A stretch of 46,257 bases of DNA. Source: Ralstonia sp. ASV6 (GTDB lineage Bacteria > Pseudomonadota > Gammaproteobacteria > Burkholderiales > Burkholderiaceae). The stretch lies in the NCBI RefSeq assembly GCF_016429285.1, contig NZ_JAELUI010000030.1:1-46257 (forward strand), in the 5' to 3' direction. A program made the position numbers and the translations under genes. Positions 1 to 7,578 of this stretch are shown in pieces (position 1 is the first letter of the stretch; each line of letters begins with the position of its first letter). A model generated the notes under the pieces. That model saw only the letters and a program-made list of their open reading frames with translations, did not search any database and was not told the origin of the DNA.

Positions 1-127
1 GTTCGACTACATCGAGCGCTTCTACAATCCGACGCGCAGGCATTCGACGCTCGGCTACGTCAGTCCGATACAGTTTGAGCAAGCTCGAGAAGCTTAGGTC
101 GGTGTCCACTGAACCGGCAGCAGCCCA
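1..127 (+). mobile_element. Right end of an IS3-family insertion sequence (left part outside window)
   Basis: The window opens inside an insertion sequence. After the transposase stop at 97 comes a terminal stretch at 101-127 which, read on the minus strand from the outer tip, begins TGGGCTGCTGCCGGTTCAGT. IS3-family elements usually have TG...CA tips, and CA falls at 126-127, so I place the outer boundary there. The other end, the target duplication and the full inverted repeat cannot be seen. The element lies in the 3' end of the gene read leftward from 482. Confidence 0.75.
2..97 (+). CDS. IS3-family transposase (OrfB), C-terminal fragment
   Basis: Only the last 31 residues are in the window. 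They read FDYIERFYNPTRRHSTLGYV and then SPIQFEQAREA before a TAG stop. The F-IE-FYN-RRHSTLGY-SP signature is the classic C-terminal end of the rve/DDE integrase domain in IS3-family OrfB proteins; the RRH-L-Y part lies near the last catalytic Glu. The start and the DDE residues lie upstream of the window. Subgroup cannot be assigned from this fragment. Confidence 0.9.
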   Translation, partial: FDYIERFYNPTRRHSTLGYVSPIQFEQAREA

Positions 128-482
128 AGTCAATCAACTTATCGTTGAGTGGATCTGCTTGATAGTGGAACGTTGCGTTGCGAAACCGGCGCAATAGATC
201 CACATAGTCACCCTTCGCCAAGACTTCTTCGAGAGGTTCGTATCTGAGGTCGAGTTCCTTGTAGCCTTCAACAACCACGTATAGCAATGAGTACCAGACC
301 TGCATACGGAAAACCATCGAGGCATGCTCACCGAATGCTACGTATTCGATACCGAGGTTCTTAAGTGCGCGTTCTTCTTGATCGGGTGTGAGTACCTTTT
401 GCTGTACTACAACGCGCACGGCGTCGGCGATGATCCAATGGCGATGCAGAGCTGCAAGCTTAACTGTCGGTATTTCACTCAT
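60..482 (-). pseudogene. Hypothetical protein with HEPN-like RNxxxH motif, 3' end replaced by IS
   Basis: The frame opens with ATG at 482 and encodes 140 residues, but only about the first 120 (482 to 128) are native. The last 20 or so are translated from the insertion-sequence end. The native part is helical in character and contains R101-N102-x-x-x-H106 in the context LLRRFRNATFHYQ. That matches the Rx4-6H motif of HEPN ribonuclease domains, which often have a polar residue just after the Arg. I do not recognise the exact family, and many non-toxin hypotheticals share this motif. Base composition is less GC-rich than the neighbouring genes, which suggests accessory origin. The native stop codon is lost, so the gene is called broken. 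Confidence 0.65.
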
Positions 483-557
483 AGGACTTAATTCATGGTC
501 AGGATTCCTTGGATGATAGTTTCCCCGCCCGTCCCCGGGGAAAGCAACTACACCTTC

Positions 558-832
558 TTATTTACCCCGCCCCCGCTCCAACGCCCCCAACAACTCCCAC
601 CGATACAAATCCACCAGCACCCCTCCAACGTGGTGAGCAGATACACCCCAATCCCATCCAAAAAACCCGCGTGGTACTCAGCCGATTTTTCGCAGGCGTA
701 ACTCTGAAACTCCCACCGGAACACCCTCGGCTCAAACTGCCGATGCAGCTTCAATCCCGCCTGCGTCCGCCGCAAGAATTCACGAGCTGCCAGCGCGCCT
801 CGCAGATAGTCGCGGTTACGTTCAAGCGCCAT
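558..832 (-). pseudogene. Small hypothetical protein, probably frameshifted near its 3' end
   Basis: ATG at 832 is preceded on the minus strand by a good GGAGG ribosome site 6 bases upstream. The frame reads MALERNRDYLRGALAAREF and continues sensibly to about LLTTLEG, near 625. It then turns into a Cys/Trp/Gly-rich, unnatural tail. Restoring one G in the GGGG run near 623-630 continues the protein as VLVDLYRWELLGALERGRGK with a TAA stop at 558-560. A one-base deletion (or sequencing error) is the simplest explanation. The product would be about 91 residues with no recognised domain. It lies just inside the accessory left end. Confidence 0.5.
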
Positions 833-1186
833 CGTGCACCTCCGCAAATTGCGTGCGATCAGTACAAGGCGGGGAGGGGAAATGCGCGGAGCAGCGTCCG
901 CAAGAGAAGGGAACAGCTTGAATCAGTAACGCCATCGTCTTGCCCTCTAACTGGTTGATTGGGGGAGCCGACCACCGTTGAGGGTGGGCGGGTACACGGC
1001 AAGGTTTGCACTACCGATCAAGTGCCGGCCTTTCAGGAAGCGTCTTCCTTATCAACGTCTTTCCCTGTCCCGCTGTGCCCCTAAATTTGGGGATGTTTGC
1101 GCCCACCCGGTTTGTTATTTCTGCGCCTACCTGAGCGATCCCCCTTTCTACGGCTCAGGTCATGTTCAAAACAGGGAGAGATAACA
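833..1186. other. Intergenic region, 354 bases
   Basis: No convincing gene. It contains the start region of the leftward small gene and the leader of the rightward lipoprotein gene. A short perfect inverted repeat, AGGAAG-cgt-CTTCCT, lies at 1035-1049. It has no T tract, so it is not an obvious terminator, and its role is unknown. Confidence 0.4.
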
Positions 1187-2038
1187 ATGAAACGCACCAA
1201 CCGGCTGGCGACCTTGCTCTTATGCGCAAGCGCCGCTCTGATGATCGCCGCATGCGGCGGTGGCGATGATGGAAGTCGTGGCAGCAATGCATCCGGGTCT
1301 GGAGGTTCCCTCACCGGCGATGGCGCAAGCTGCAGTGCCGTCAAGCCGCAATGCACGGTGTCTGCGTCTCCGGCATCCACGGCAAACAGTCCATTGCCGG
1401 CCGGGACCAACGTCGTACTCAGCGCAAGTTGCAGCACGGGCGTGACGCAAGCGGATTGGTTCACCAATGCGCAGACGTTTGCCAAGGGCCTGAACGTGAC
1501 CGTCAACCCGAGCACGACAACGGGCTACGGTTTTGCCTACAGTAACTGCGCGGGCGGCGACCACGCAGGCCTTTACGTCTACGTGGGGGCGGGTTCCAAC
1601 GGCGGCACGCCGGGCAATGGGGGCGGAAACAACGGCGGCAGCAGCGGTGGCAGTAGCGGCAGCATCAGCACCAATTCCGGCACGAGCGCCGTCAATTGCT
1701 TGCGCATGGGCACCAACGCACAGGGCTCGATTACCGTGACGAATACCTGCAACGCCAGAATTGGCTATTCCTTCTGCAACCTCTACGCAACGGCGCCCAG
1801 CTCAACGGGTTCGCTATTTGTCTGCCAGGGCCATTCAGCCTCCTACAGCCCAACCGGTTATGTGTATGAGCAAGGTGCTGACTCGTTGAGCCCTGGGCAG
1901 ACGGACATCCTTCTGGGCACCGCCGTGCAAAATCAGAAAGCCTGGGTGATGGCCTGCGCGAGTGGGGCTCCGCATATCGTCAATTTCAATACACCCACCA
2001 TCAATGCCAACTCTACGGCTACCGGCATTTGCTATTGA
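1187..2038 (+). CDS. Predicted outer-membrane lipoprotein, function unknown
   Basis: The 283-residue product starts at ATG 1187, behind a GGGAGAG ribosome site. The N terminus (MKRTNRLATLLLCASAALMIAAC) is a lipoprotein signal peptide: basic n-region, hydrophobic core, and a lipobox ending ...IAAC, with Cys as the lipidated residue. Next come a Gly/Asp/Ser stretch, a domain with paired Cys residues (about residues 40-140), a Gly/Asn/Ser-rich linker of roughly 25 residues, and a C-terminal domain of about 110 residues with more Cys pairs (NCLRMG, NTCNARIGYSFC, VMACASG, GICY). The even spread of Cys suggests disulphides in the periplasm or at the surface. I do not recognise either domain. It is a single-gene unit followed by a bidirectional terminator. 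Confidence 0.8.
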   Translation: MKRTNRLATLLLCASAALMIAACGGGDDGSRGSNASGSGGSLTGDGASCSAVKPQCTVSASPASTANSPLPAGTNVVLSASCSTGVTQADWFTNAQTFAKGLNVTVNPSTTTGYGFAYSNCAGGDHAGLYVYVGAGSNGGTPGNGGGNNGGSSGGSSGSISTNSGTSAVNCLRMGTNAQGSITVTNTCNARIGYSFCNLYATAPSSTGSLFVCQGHSASYSPTGYVYEQGADSLSPGQTDILLGTAVQNQKAWVMACASGAPHIVNFNTPTINANSTATGICY

Positions 2039-2121
2039 ATGCTTTCGCTCAGGCAGGCCTACACGCGCGCTTGCTGTCGTAGGGTGCTCCGGCTGGTGAG
2101 TCTTCTCGGCGCCTCCAAAAA

Positions 2122-2149
2122 AAAACGCCAACCCTAGGGTTGGCGTTTT
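2122..2149. terminator. Bidirectional Rho-independent terminator
   Basis: A perfect hairpin, AACGCCAACC-ctag-GGTTGGCGTT, is flanked by a run of A on the left and TTTT on the right. It therefore works on paper in both directions. It sits between the converging lipoprotein gene (ends 2038) and aceA (ends 2169). Confidence 0.85.
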
Positions 2150-2168
2150 GCTTGAGGCAAGACCCGTA

Positions 2169-3755
2169 TCAGTGGAACTGATTCATCGTGTTGTCCTTAC
2201 CGGCAGCCTTCAGCGCTGCTTCGCCGCTGAAGTATTCCTTGTGGTCATCGCCGATGTCCGAGCCCGACATGTTCTGGTGCTTGACGCAGGCGATGCCTTG
2301 ACGGATTTCCTTGCGCTGCACGCCAGCCACATAACCCAGCATGCCTTGGTCGCCGAAGTATTCCTTGGCCAGGTTGTCGGTCGACAGCGCGGCGGTGTGG
2401 TACGTCGGCAGCGTGATCAGGTGGTGGAAGATACCGGCTTCGCGCGATGCGTCGGCCTGGAAGGTGCGGATCTTCTCGTCAGCGATCTTGGCCAGTTCGG
2501 TGTCGTCGTATTCCGGGCTCATCAGCGCGCCGCGCTCGTAGGCCGACACATCCTTGCCGGCTTCCTTCATTGCGTCATACACCTGCTGACGGAAGTTCAG
2601 CGTCCAGTTGAACGACGGGCTGTTGTTGTACACCAGCTTGGCGTTCGGGATGACCTTGCGGATCTCTTTCACCATGCCGCCGATCTGCGCGATGTGCGGC
2701 TTCTCGGTTTCGATCCACAGCAGGTCGGCGCCGTTTTGCAGCGAGGTGATGCAATCCAGCACGCAGCGTGCTTCGCCCGTGCCAGCGCGGAACTGGAACA
2801 GGTTGCTCGGCAGGCGCTTGGGGCGCAGCAGCTTGCCGTCGCGCTTGATGACCACGTCACCGTTGCCCAGTTGATCTGCCGACAGCTCTTCGCAGTCGAG
2901 GAACGCGTTGTATTGGTCGCCCAGGTCGCCCGGCTCCTTGGTCACGGCGATCTGCTTGGTCAGGCCGGCGCCCAGCGAGTCAGTACGGGCCACGATGATG
3001 CCGTCGTCCACGCCCAGCTCCAGGAACGCGTAGCGGATCGCGCGGATCTTGGCCAGGAAGTCCTCGTGCGGCACGGTGACCTTGCCGTCTTGGTGGCCGC
3101 ACTGCTTCTCGTCCGACACTTGGTTTTCGATCTGGATGCAGCATGCACCGGCTTCGATGAACTGCTTGGCCAGCAGGTAGGTGGCTTCAGCATTGCCGAA
3201 ACCAGCGTCGATGTCGGCAATGATGGGCACCACGTGCGTCACGTGGTTGTCGATCTTCTGCTGGATGGCGGCCTTGGTAGCGGCATCCTTGGCGGCGTCC
3301 AGCTCGCGGAACAGGCCGCCCAGTTCACGGGCATCCGCTTGGCGCAGGAAGGTGTACAGCTCGCGGATCAGTGCGCTGACCGAGGTCTTCTCGTGCATCG
3401 ACTGGTCCGGCAGCGGGCCGAACTCCGAGCGCAGCGCAGCGACCATCCAGCCCGACAGGTACAGATAGCGGCGCTCGGTGCTGTTGAAGTGCTTCTTGAT
3501 GGAGATCATCTTCTGCTGACCGATGAAGCCGTGCCAGCAGCCCAGCGACTGGGTGTACTTGGCCGGATCAGCGTCGTAGGCAGCCATGTCGGCGCGCATG
3601 ATCTTGGCGGTGTACTTGGCGATGTCCAGACCCGTCTTGAACTTGTTCTGCGCACGCATGCGGGCTGCGTACTCGGGGTTGATCGCATTCCATGCGCTGC
3701 CGTGGGTTTCTTTCAAACCGGCAACTGCCTTGATGTCGTCTTGGTACTGGGCCAT
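2169..3755 (-). CDS. aceA: Isocitrate lyase
   Basis: The 528-residue enzyme splits isocitrate into glyoxylate and succinate, the first committed step of the cytosolic glyoxylate shunt used on acetate, fatty acids and other C2 sources. Visible landmarks are GCWHGFIGQQ (about residues 72-81), DIDAGFGN (181-188, metal and substrate region) and the catalytic signature KQCGH (217-221, nucleophilic Cys219). The length is that of the long isocitrate lyases of Pseudomonas, Ralstonia and Burkholderia (about 530), not the 430-residue E. coli type. The ATG at 3755 follows a GGAGA ribosome site. It is a single gene with its own terminator. Malate synthase is not adjacent. A palindrome about 120 bases upstream of the start is a likely control site. 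Confidence 0.97.
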   Translation of the reverse strand: MAQYQDDIKAVAGLKETHGSAWNAINPEYAARMRAQNKFKTGLDIAKYTAKIMRADMAAYDADPAKYTQSLGCWHGFIGQQKMISIKKHFNSTERRYLYLSGWMVAALRSEFGPLPDQSMHEKTSVSALIRELYTFLRQADARELGGLFRELDAAKDAATKAAIQQKIDNHVTHVVPIIADIDAGFGNAEATYLLAKQFIEAGACCIQIENQVSDEKQCGHQDGKVTVPHEDFLAKIRAIRYAFLELGVDDGIIVARTDSLGAGLTKQIAVTKEPGDLGDQYNAFLDCEELSADQLGNGDVVIKRDGKLLRPKRLPSNLFQFRAGTGEARCVLDCITSLQNGADLLWIETEKPHIAQIGGMVKEIRKVIPNAKLVYNNSPSFNWTLNFRQQVYDAMKEAGKDVSAYERGALMSPEYDDTELAKIADEKIRTFQADASREAGIFHHLITLPTYHTAALSTDNLAKEYFGDQGMLGYVAGVQRKEIRQGIACVKHQNMSGSDIGDDHKEYFSGEAALKAAGKDNTMNQFH

Positions 3756-4104
3756 GTGTCTCTCCTAAGGGCAAAACGTGTTTGAGTAACTGGGTGGGTG
3801 TGTCGCCACGTTTGTCGAAACTCGAAGCGAACCGCATGACCAAATTGTAGTGCTGCCTTGATGCGTCGCAACAAGGTCTTATATAAGACATAAGACTTTG
3901 TTTATTGTTATTTTTCAACGGGTTACGTACTGTTTTTTGCAATGCGGAAAGTGTTTTCGCGGAGCGAAAACGAGGTGGCGCGGAAATTCCAGACGAATTT
4001 CGCAATGTGAAACGGGCTTTCAGTCGCCGGAGATGGGGGCTTGGATAGCGCGAGCGACGACCGTTGGGGAATGTGTGGAGGTGCGCTGGCGTAGCTGCGC
4101 GGGC
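3756..4104. other. Intergenic region, 349 bases, with the aceA leader and promoter
   Basis: This stretch is noticeably more A/T-rich from about 3840 to 3930 than its surroundings, as expected for a promoter. It contains the palindrome listed at 3876-3889. The remainder up to 4104 is untranslated spacer before the 3' end of the WYL regulator. I see no gene here. Confidence 0.6.
3876..3896. promoter_or_regulatory. Candidate operator upstream of aceA
   Basis: GTCTTATATAAGAC (3876-3889) is a perfect 14-base palindrome, followed directly by ATAAGAC (3890-3896), a repeat of its right half. It lies about 120 bases upstream of the aceA start in the A/T-rich part of the leader. A symmetric site plus an extra half-site is typical of a dimeric repressor or activator. 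Which regulator binds cannot be told from sequence. Confidence 0.55.
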
Positions 4105-5076
4105 TTACTTCTTATAGAGCGCCTTCAACTGCAGCAGCTCTTCCATCAACTGATGCTTGAGTTCCTGCGGCCCCAGTATCTTTACGTGGGCGCCGTATCC
4201 CAGCAACTTTCGCGCACCGTGCTCGATGGATTCGATGGGCATCAGACACGCCTTCCAGCCGGATGGCACCTCGGCATGCCCGGCATCCTGCGCGACAGGC
4301 AGCGTCTTGACGCGCGCGTTGATGAGCCAGTTCTCGCCACGCGGCGAGACAGCAATGTGCGCCGTCAACCGATAGAGATCGGTTTCGTACCGGTGCATGG
4401 CGTCATGCCAGTGCCTGGCCAGATCAAACCGTGCGGGCCGCCTGAAGCGGCGGCGCGAGGGCTTGAGTTCGACGATCTTCGCGAGCCGGAAGGTCAATGG
4501 GCTGGGCTTGCCCACCACTTTGGCAACCAGGTACCAGGCCCCGCCTTTGAGCACCAGGCCGAGCGGTTCAAGTTCGCGATTGGATACGCCGCGCCAACTT
4601 TCGTACTTCACTTCGATACGGTGCGCGCTCCACACCGCGTCGGCCACTTCACGCAGGAACACCGGCGTTTCCTGTGCGCGGTACCAATCCACCGTATCGA
4701 TATGCAGCCGGCTGGCGACGCGATCCGCGTGCTCGCGCGAGTCTGGGGCCAGGCTTGCAATCATCTTCCGCCGCGCGGAGGTCGCCATGTCGTCCAGGCC
4801 AAGCTCCGTTGCTGGGCCGGGTAAACCTGCCAGAAACAGCGCGTGCGCTTCCTGCTGGGTAAGGCCGGTGAGGTCGGTGCGCCAACCCTCACGCAGCTGA
4901 AAGCCGCCGTTGCGACCGCGGTCTCCCCAGATGGGCACGCCGGCAGTGGAGAGCTGATCGATATCCCGCAGGATCGTGCGTTCGGAAACCTCCAGTGCTT
5001 CAGCCAGTGCCGGTGCAGTCATCCGCCCGCGCGCTTGCAGCAGCATCATGATCGACAGCAGCCGGCTCGCTTTCAT
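4105..5076 (-). CDS. YafY-type transcriptional regulator (HTH plus WYL domain)
   Basis: The protein has 323 residues. Residues 1-60 (MKASRLLSIMMLLQARGRMT, then AEALEVSERTILRDIDQLSTAGVPI) form a DeoR/HTH_11-type winged helix: the recognition helix is at SERTILRDID and the wing at GDRGRNGGFQL. From about residue 138 a WYL domain follows (IEVKYESWRG, then LEPLGLVLKGGAWYLVAK, and FRLAKI), a ligand-sensing fold found in many bacterial repressors. It is transcribed away from the NIPSNAP gene, with 85 bases between the starts. A perfect inverted repeat in that gap suggests it controls itself and its neighbour. The ligand is unknown. Confidence 0.9.
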   Translation of the reverse strand: MKASRLLSIMMLLQARGRMTAPALAEALEVSERTILRDIDQLSTAGVPIWGDRGRNGGFQLREGWRTDLTGLTQQEAHALFLAGLPGPATELGLDDMATSARRKMIASLAPDSREHADRVASRLHIDTVDWYRAQETPVFLREVADAVWSAHRIEVKYESWRGVSNRELEPLGLVLKGGAWYLVAKVVGKPSPLTFRLAKIVELKPSRRRFRRPARFDLARHWHDAMHRYETDLYRLTAHIAVSPRGENWLINARVKTLPVAQDAGHAEVPSGWKACLMPIESIEHGARKLLGYGAHVKILGPQELKHQLMEELLQLKALYKK

Positions 5077-5098
5077 GAATGTCCTACGACCTCAAATA

Positions 5099-5117
5099 CA
5101 TGACATGAGGTGTCATG
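5099..5117. promoter_or_regulatory. Candidate operator of the WYL regulator
   Basis: CATGACA-tgagg-TGTCATG is a perfect inverted repeat with 7-base arms in the short divergent intergenic region. It starts about 22 bases from the regulator start and about 45 from the NIPSNAP start. The position suits control of both promoters by the adjacent YafY-type protein. Confidence 0.6.
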
Positions 5118-5161
5118 TTAATGGACATATCGTGGGTGCATTCCCCACGCAAAGGTCAAAC

Positions 5162-5899
5162 ATGAACGCGAGCATTCAAGACAGGCAACTGGAGGTGATC
5201 GAGCTGCGCCAATACACGCTTCGCCCCAACAAGCGCGATGCGTTGATTGACCTCTTTGATCGTGAGCTGGTCGAGCCGCAGGAAGCGGTCGGGATGACGA
5301 TCATGGGACAGTTCCGCGACCTGGATCATCCGGATCTGTTTGTCTGGCTGCGTGGGTTTGAGAGCATGCAGACCCGTCTGAGCGGCCTGCAGGCCTTCTA
5401 TGGCGGCGCCACCTGGCAGGCGCATGCCGAGGCGGCCAACGCCACGATGCTGGATTCGGACAACGTACTGTTGCTGCGCCCCGCCTGGGAGGGCGCACAC
5501 CTGCCCACGGATGTGATGCACCGCGCGAGTCGTGATGCGGTGGCGATTCCGCCAGGGTTTGTCGACATCACGGTCTTCTATCTGGAGGCGCCGGCGTCAA
5601 CAGAGCTTCTGGCGTTCTGCCGCGAACGCATGACCTACGTTCTCAACGTCGGTGGCGCGGGCGCTCAGGGCTGGTACACCACAGAGCCCCGTGAGAACAA
5701 CTTCCCCCGATTGCCCGTGCGTGCAAGCGAGCACGTGCTGGTGGGCGTTGCCGTGTTTCCCGACCTCGCACGGTTTGAGGCATTCGGCCGCTCGAATCTA
5801 TGGGCGCGTGAGATTGCCCCGCAGTTGGCGCAGTGGCCGATTCGGTCGACCGAGACGCACCGGCTGTTGCCAACGGCGCGCTCGGCCATCCATGCGTAG
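5162..5899 (+). CDS. NIPSNAP-family protein
   Basis: The product has 245 residues from ATG 5162. An in-frame upstream extension reads back through the divergent regulator and is rejected. The N-terminal half (VIELRQYTLRPNKRDALIDLF, then MTIMGQFRDLDHPDLFVWLRGF, then WQAHAEAANATMLDSDNVLLL) has the NIPSNAP / dimeric alpha-beta barrel pattern: a strand-helix start, the W(L)RGF strand and a late LLRP strand. The C-terminal half may repeat the fold in degenerate form. NIPSNAP proteins are small ferredoxin-like folds of mostly unknown bacterial function. The divergent WYL regulator is the likely controller. Confidence 0.82.
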   Translation: MNASIQDRQLEVIELRQYTLRPNKRDALIDLFDRELVEPQEAVGMTIMGQFRDLDHPDLFVWLRGFESMQTRLSGLQAFYGGATWQAHAEAANATMLDSDNVLLLRPAWEGAHLPTDVMHRASRDAVAIPPGFVDITVFYLEAPASTELLAFCRERMTYVLNVGGAGAQGWYTTEPRENNFPRLPVRASEHVLVGVAVFPDLARFEAFGRSNLWAREIAPQLAQWPIRSTETHRLLPTARSAIHA

Positions 5900-5968
5900 G
5901 CCGAGCGTGGTCATGAAGATCGTTTCCGGCCCCCGAGGTTCGGACGACGCCGTCAGATCGGAGAAGCC

Positions 5969-6637
5969 TCAAGCGCTAGCGTCCGCACGCGCCTGGCGCT
6001 GCAGGACGACATGCGTGGCCTTCTCCGACGCGACAGATTGAACGCATGCGTACCCCAGCGCCCGCAAGTCCAGCCCTTCGAACAGCGGCTCCCCCTGGCC
6101 GAGCAGGACAGGCGAGATCGCAATGTGCAGTTCGTCAATCAGGCCCTCACGAAGATACTGCCGGATGGTGTTCGGTCCACCACCGATCCGCACATCCTTT
6201 CCGGCAGCAGCCTCACGTGCACGGTCAAGCGCCTCGCGAATGCCTCCTGTGACGAAGTGGAACGTCGTGCCGCCCTCCATCTCAATAGAGGGGCGAGCAT
6301 GGTGGGTCAGGACGAACACCGGAACGTGATACGGCGGGCTGTCTCCCCACCAGCCTTTCCAATTCATGTCTGGCCAGTCCCCGCGAATGGGGCCGAACAT
6401 GTTCCGCCCGAGAATCCAGGCGCCGACATTCTGAAAGCTACGGGCAGCGAAATCATCGTCCACCCCGGTCGTACCGCCGTCCTTGCCGAACAGGGCCTGC
6501 TGGAATGTGCGTGTCGGGATCAGCCACTGGTGCAGTTCGATCCCGCCAACGCCGAGCGGATGGTTGATGTCTTGATGCGGACCCGCTCCATATCCGTCGA
6601 GCGAGATGGTGAAGCCTGCAACTCGAACGCGTGCCAT
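5969..6637 (-). CDS. Dihydrofolate-reductase-like protein (RibD C-terminal domain family)
   Basis: The 222-residue protein opens VRVAGFTISLDGYGAG, the usual start of stand-alone RibD_C reductases. It continues with AWILGRNMFGPI, PVFVLTHHARP, VRIGGGPNTIRQYL and IDELHIAISPVLLGQG, the NADPH-binding and dimer-contact blocks of the fold. These proteins resemble the reductase half of riboflavin RibD and dihydrofolate reductase, but stand-alone copies usually have no proven substrate. The start at 6637 has a GGAGG ribosome site. It converges with the NIPSNAP gene and may be co-transcribed with the methyltransferase upstream (88-base gap). Confidence 0.88.
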   Translation of the reverse strand: MARVRVAGFTISLDGYGAGPHQDINHPLGVGGIELHQWLIPTRTFQQALFGKDGGTTGVDDDFAARSFQNVGAWILGRNMFGPIRGDWPDMNWKGWWGDSPPYHVPVFVLTHHARPSIEMEGGTTFHFVTGGIREALDRAREAAAGKDVRIGGGPNTIRQYLREGLIDELHIAISPVLLGQGEPLFEGLDLRALGYACVQSVASEKATHVVLQRQARADASA

Positions 6638-6725
6638 CGGTTTGCCTCCGTGTAGACGTCCAACAGGGTATCCGCAGCCGTGCCATGCCTGAGGAGGGGC
6701 ATGGCGTCATGCCGGCTGCGGTAAT

Positions 6726-7331
6726 TCAGGATTCCCGCTTCAGGGCGAGGAAGCTCCACGTCACATCACCCCGGCCAAGCATGTCTTCGCGCGTGCTGCG
6801 GTGATGTTCTTGCAAGCCGGCTTGTCGACCAAGAGCGATCGTCTCATCTGCGGACACATCGAACATTCGCCGCCCCTCCGGAACCGGACCGTGCCGAAGC
6901 GACATGACGATTACGCCACCAGCGCGCACCAATCCGGCCACGGCAGACATTGCAACCTTCCGCTCCGTTTCGTCAAGGTGCATCCAGACCGCGGTGAGCA
7001 GGATGAGATCAAAGCGCCGCGCGCTGTTGCGCATCACAGGCAGCATCGGCAGGTGATCGTCCACCCATTCAAGATTGGGCAACGGATGCAGTCGCTTTCC
7101 TTCTTGACGTAACTCCGGTGTTGGCTCGACCGCGACGACGCGATGCCCGCGTGCAGCCAGTGCGGCAGCATCGCGGCCGGAGCCGGCACCGATGTCGAGC
7201 ACATCGGCTTCATGTTGCGGAAAGAGGTGGATGACATCTCGGTGAACCGCCTCAAACGCAATGCTTTCATACTGCGCAACCAACTCAGTCGCACGGCTGC
7301 CATAGCCGGCGGTTCCTGCGGGAGCATTCAT
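6726..7331 (-). CDS. Class I SAM-dependent methyltransferase
   Basis: The product has 201 residues. SAM-binding motif I is VLDIGAGSGRDAAALAARGH (about residues 45-64), followed by an acidic residue at the end of strand 2 (VVAVEPTPEL), motif III-like NLEWVDDHLP, and motif IV FDLILLTAVWMHLD. The layout is that of a Methyltransf_11/25 small-molecule methyltransferase. The substrate is not predictable. A GGAGA ribosome site precedes the ATG at 7331. It lies upstream of the DHFR-like gene on the same strand. Nothing is clear in the 247 bases between it and the next gene. Confidence 0.9.
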   Translation of the reverse strand: MNAPAGTAGYGSRATELVAQYESIAFEAVHRDVIHLFPQHEADVLDIGAGSGRDAAALAARGHRVVAVEPTPELRQEGKRLHPLPNLEWVDDHLPMLPVMRNSARRFDLILLTAVWMHLDETERKVAMSAVAGLVRAGGVIVMSLRHGPVPEGRRMFDVSADETIALGRQAGLQEHHRSTREDMLGRGDVTWSFLALKRES

Positions 7332-7578
7332 GAAGTCTCCGGGGGCGCGAGGGACAACCCTCGCGATTTGAAACCTGCATTCTGATGGAGATCAACCACC
7401 CCGGGTAGCTGGCTGGCCTTGCAGATGGCGCGGCATGGTCGTGAGCCCATCGTGTGGCCAAGTGGCGTTCCATCGGCCATTTGCTGGGGAGAGGTACCGC
7501 CTTGAACTCCGCGGTGTACGTCGATCGCCTTACCCTTTACCGCTTGCTGTCGTCCTGGCGGTATTCCGCCTTTCGCTT

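Noticed and set aside
2148-3785. A 545-codon open frame on the plus strand, antisense to aceA
   Set aside because: It mirrors aceA exactly, has low-complexity Val/Leu/Arg/Gln composition and no domain. High GC at third positions removes stops in this antisense frame.
3898-4824. A 308-codon plus-strand frame overlapping the WYL regulator
   Set aside because: Most of it is antisense to a clear HTH-WYL protein, and it starts in the A/T-rich aceA leader with no ribosome site.
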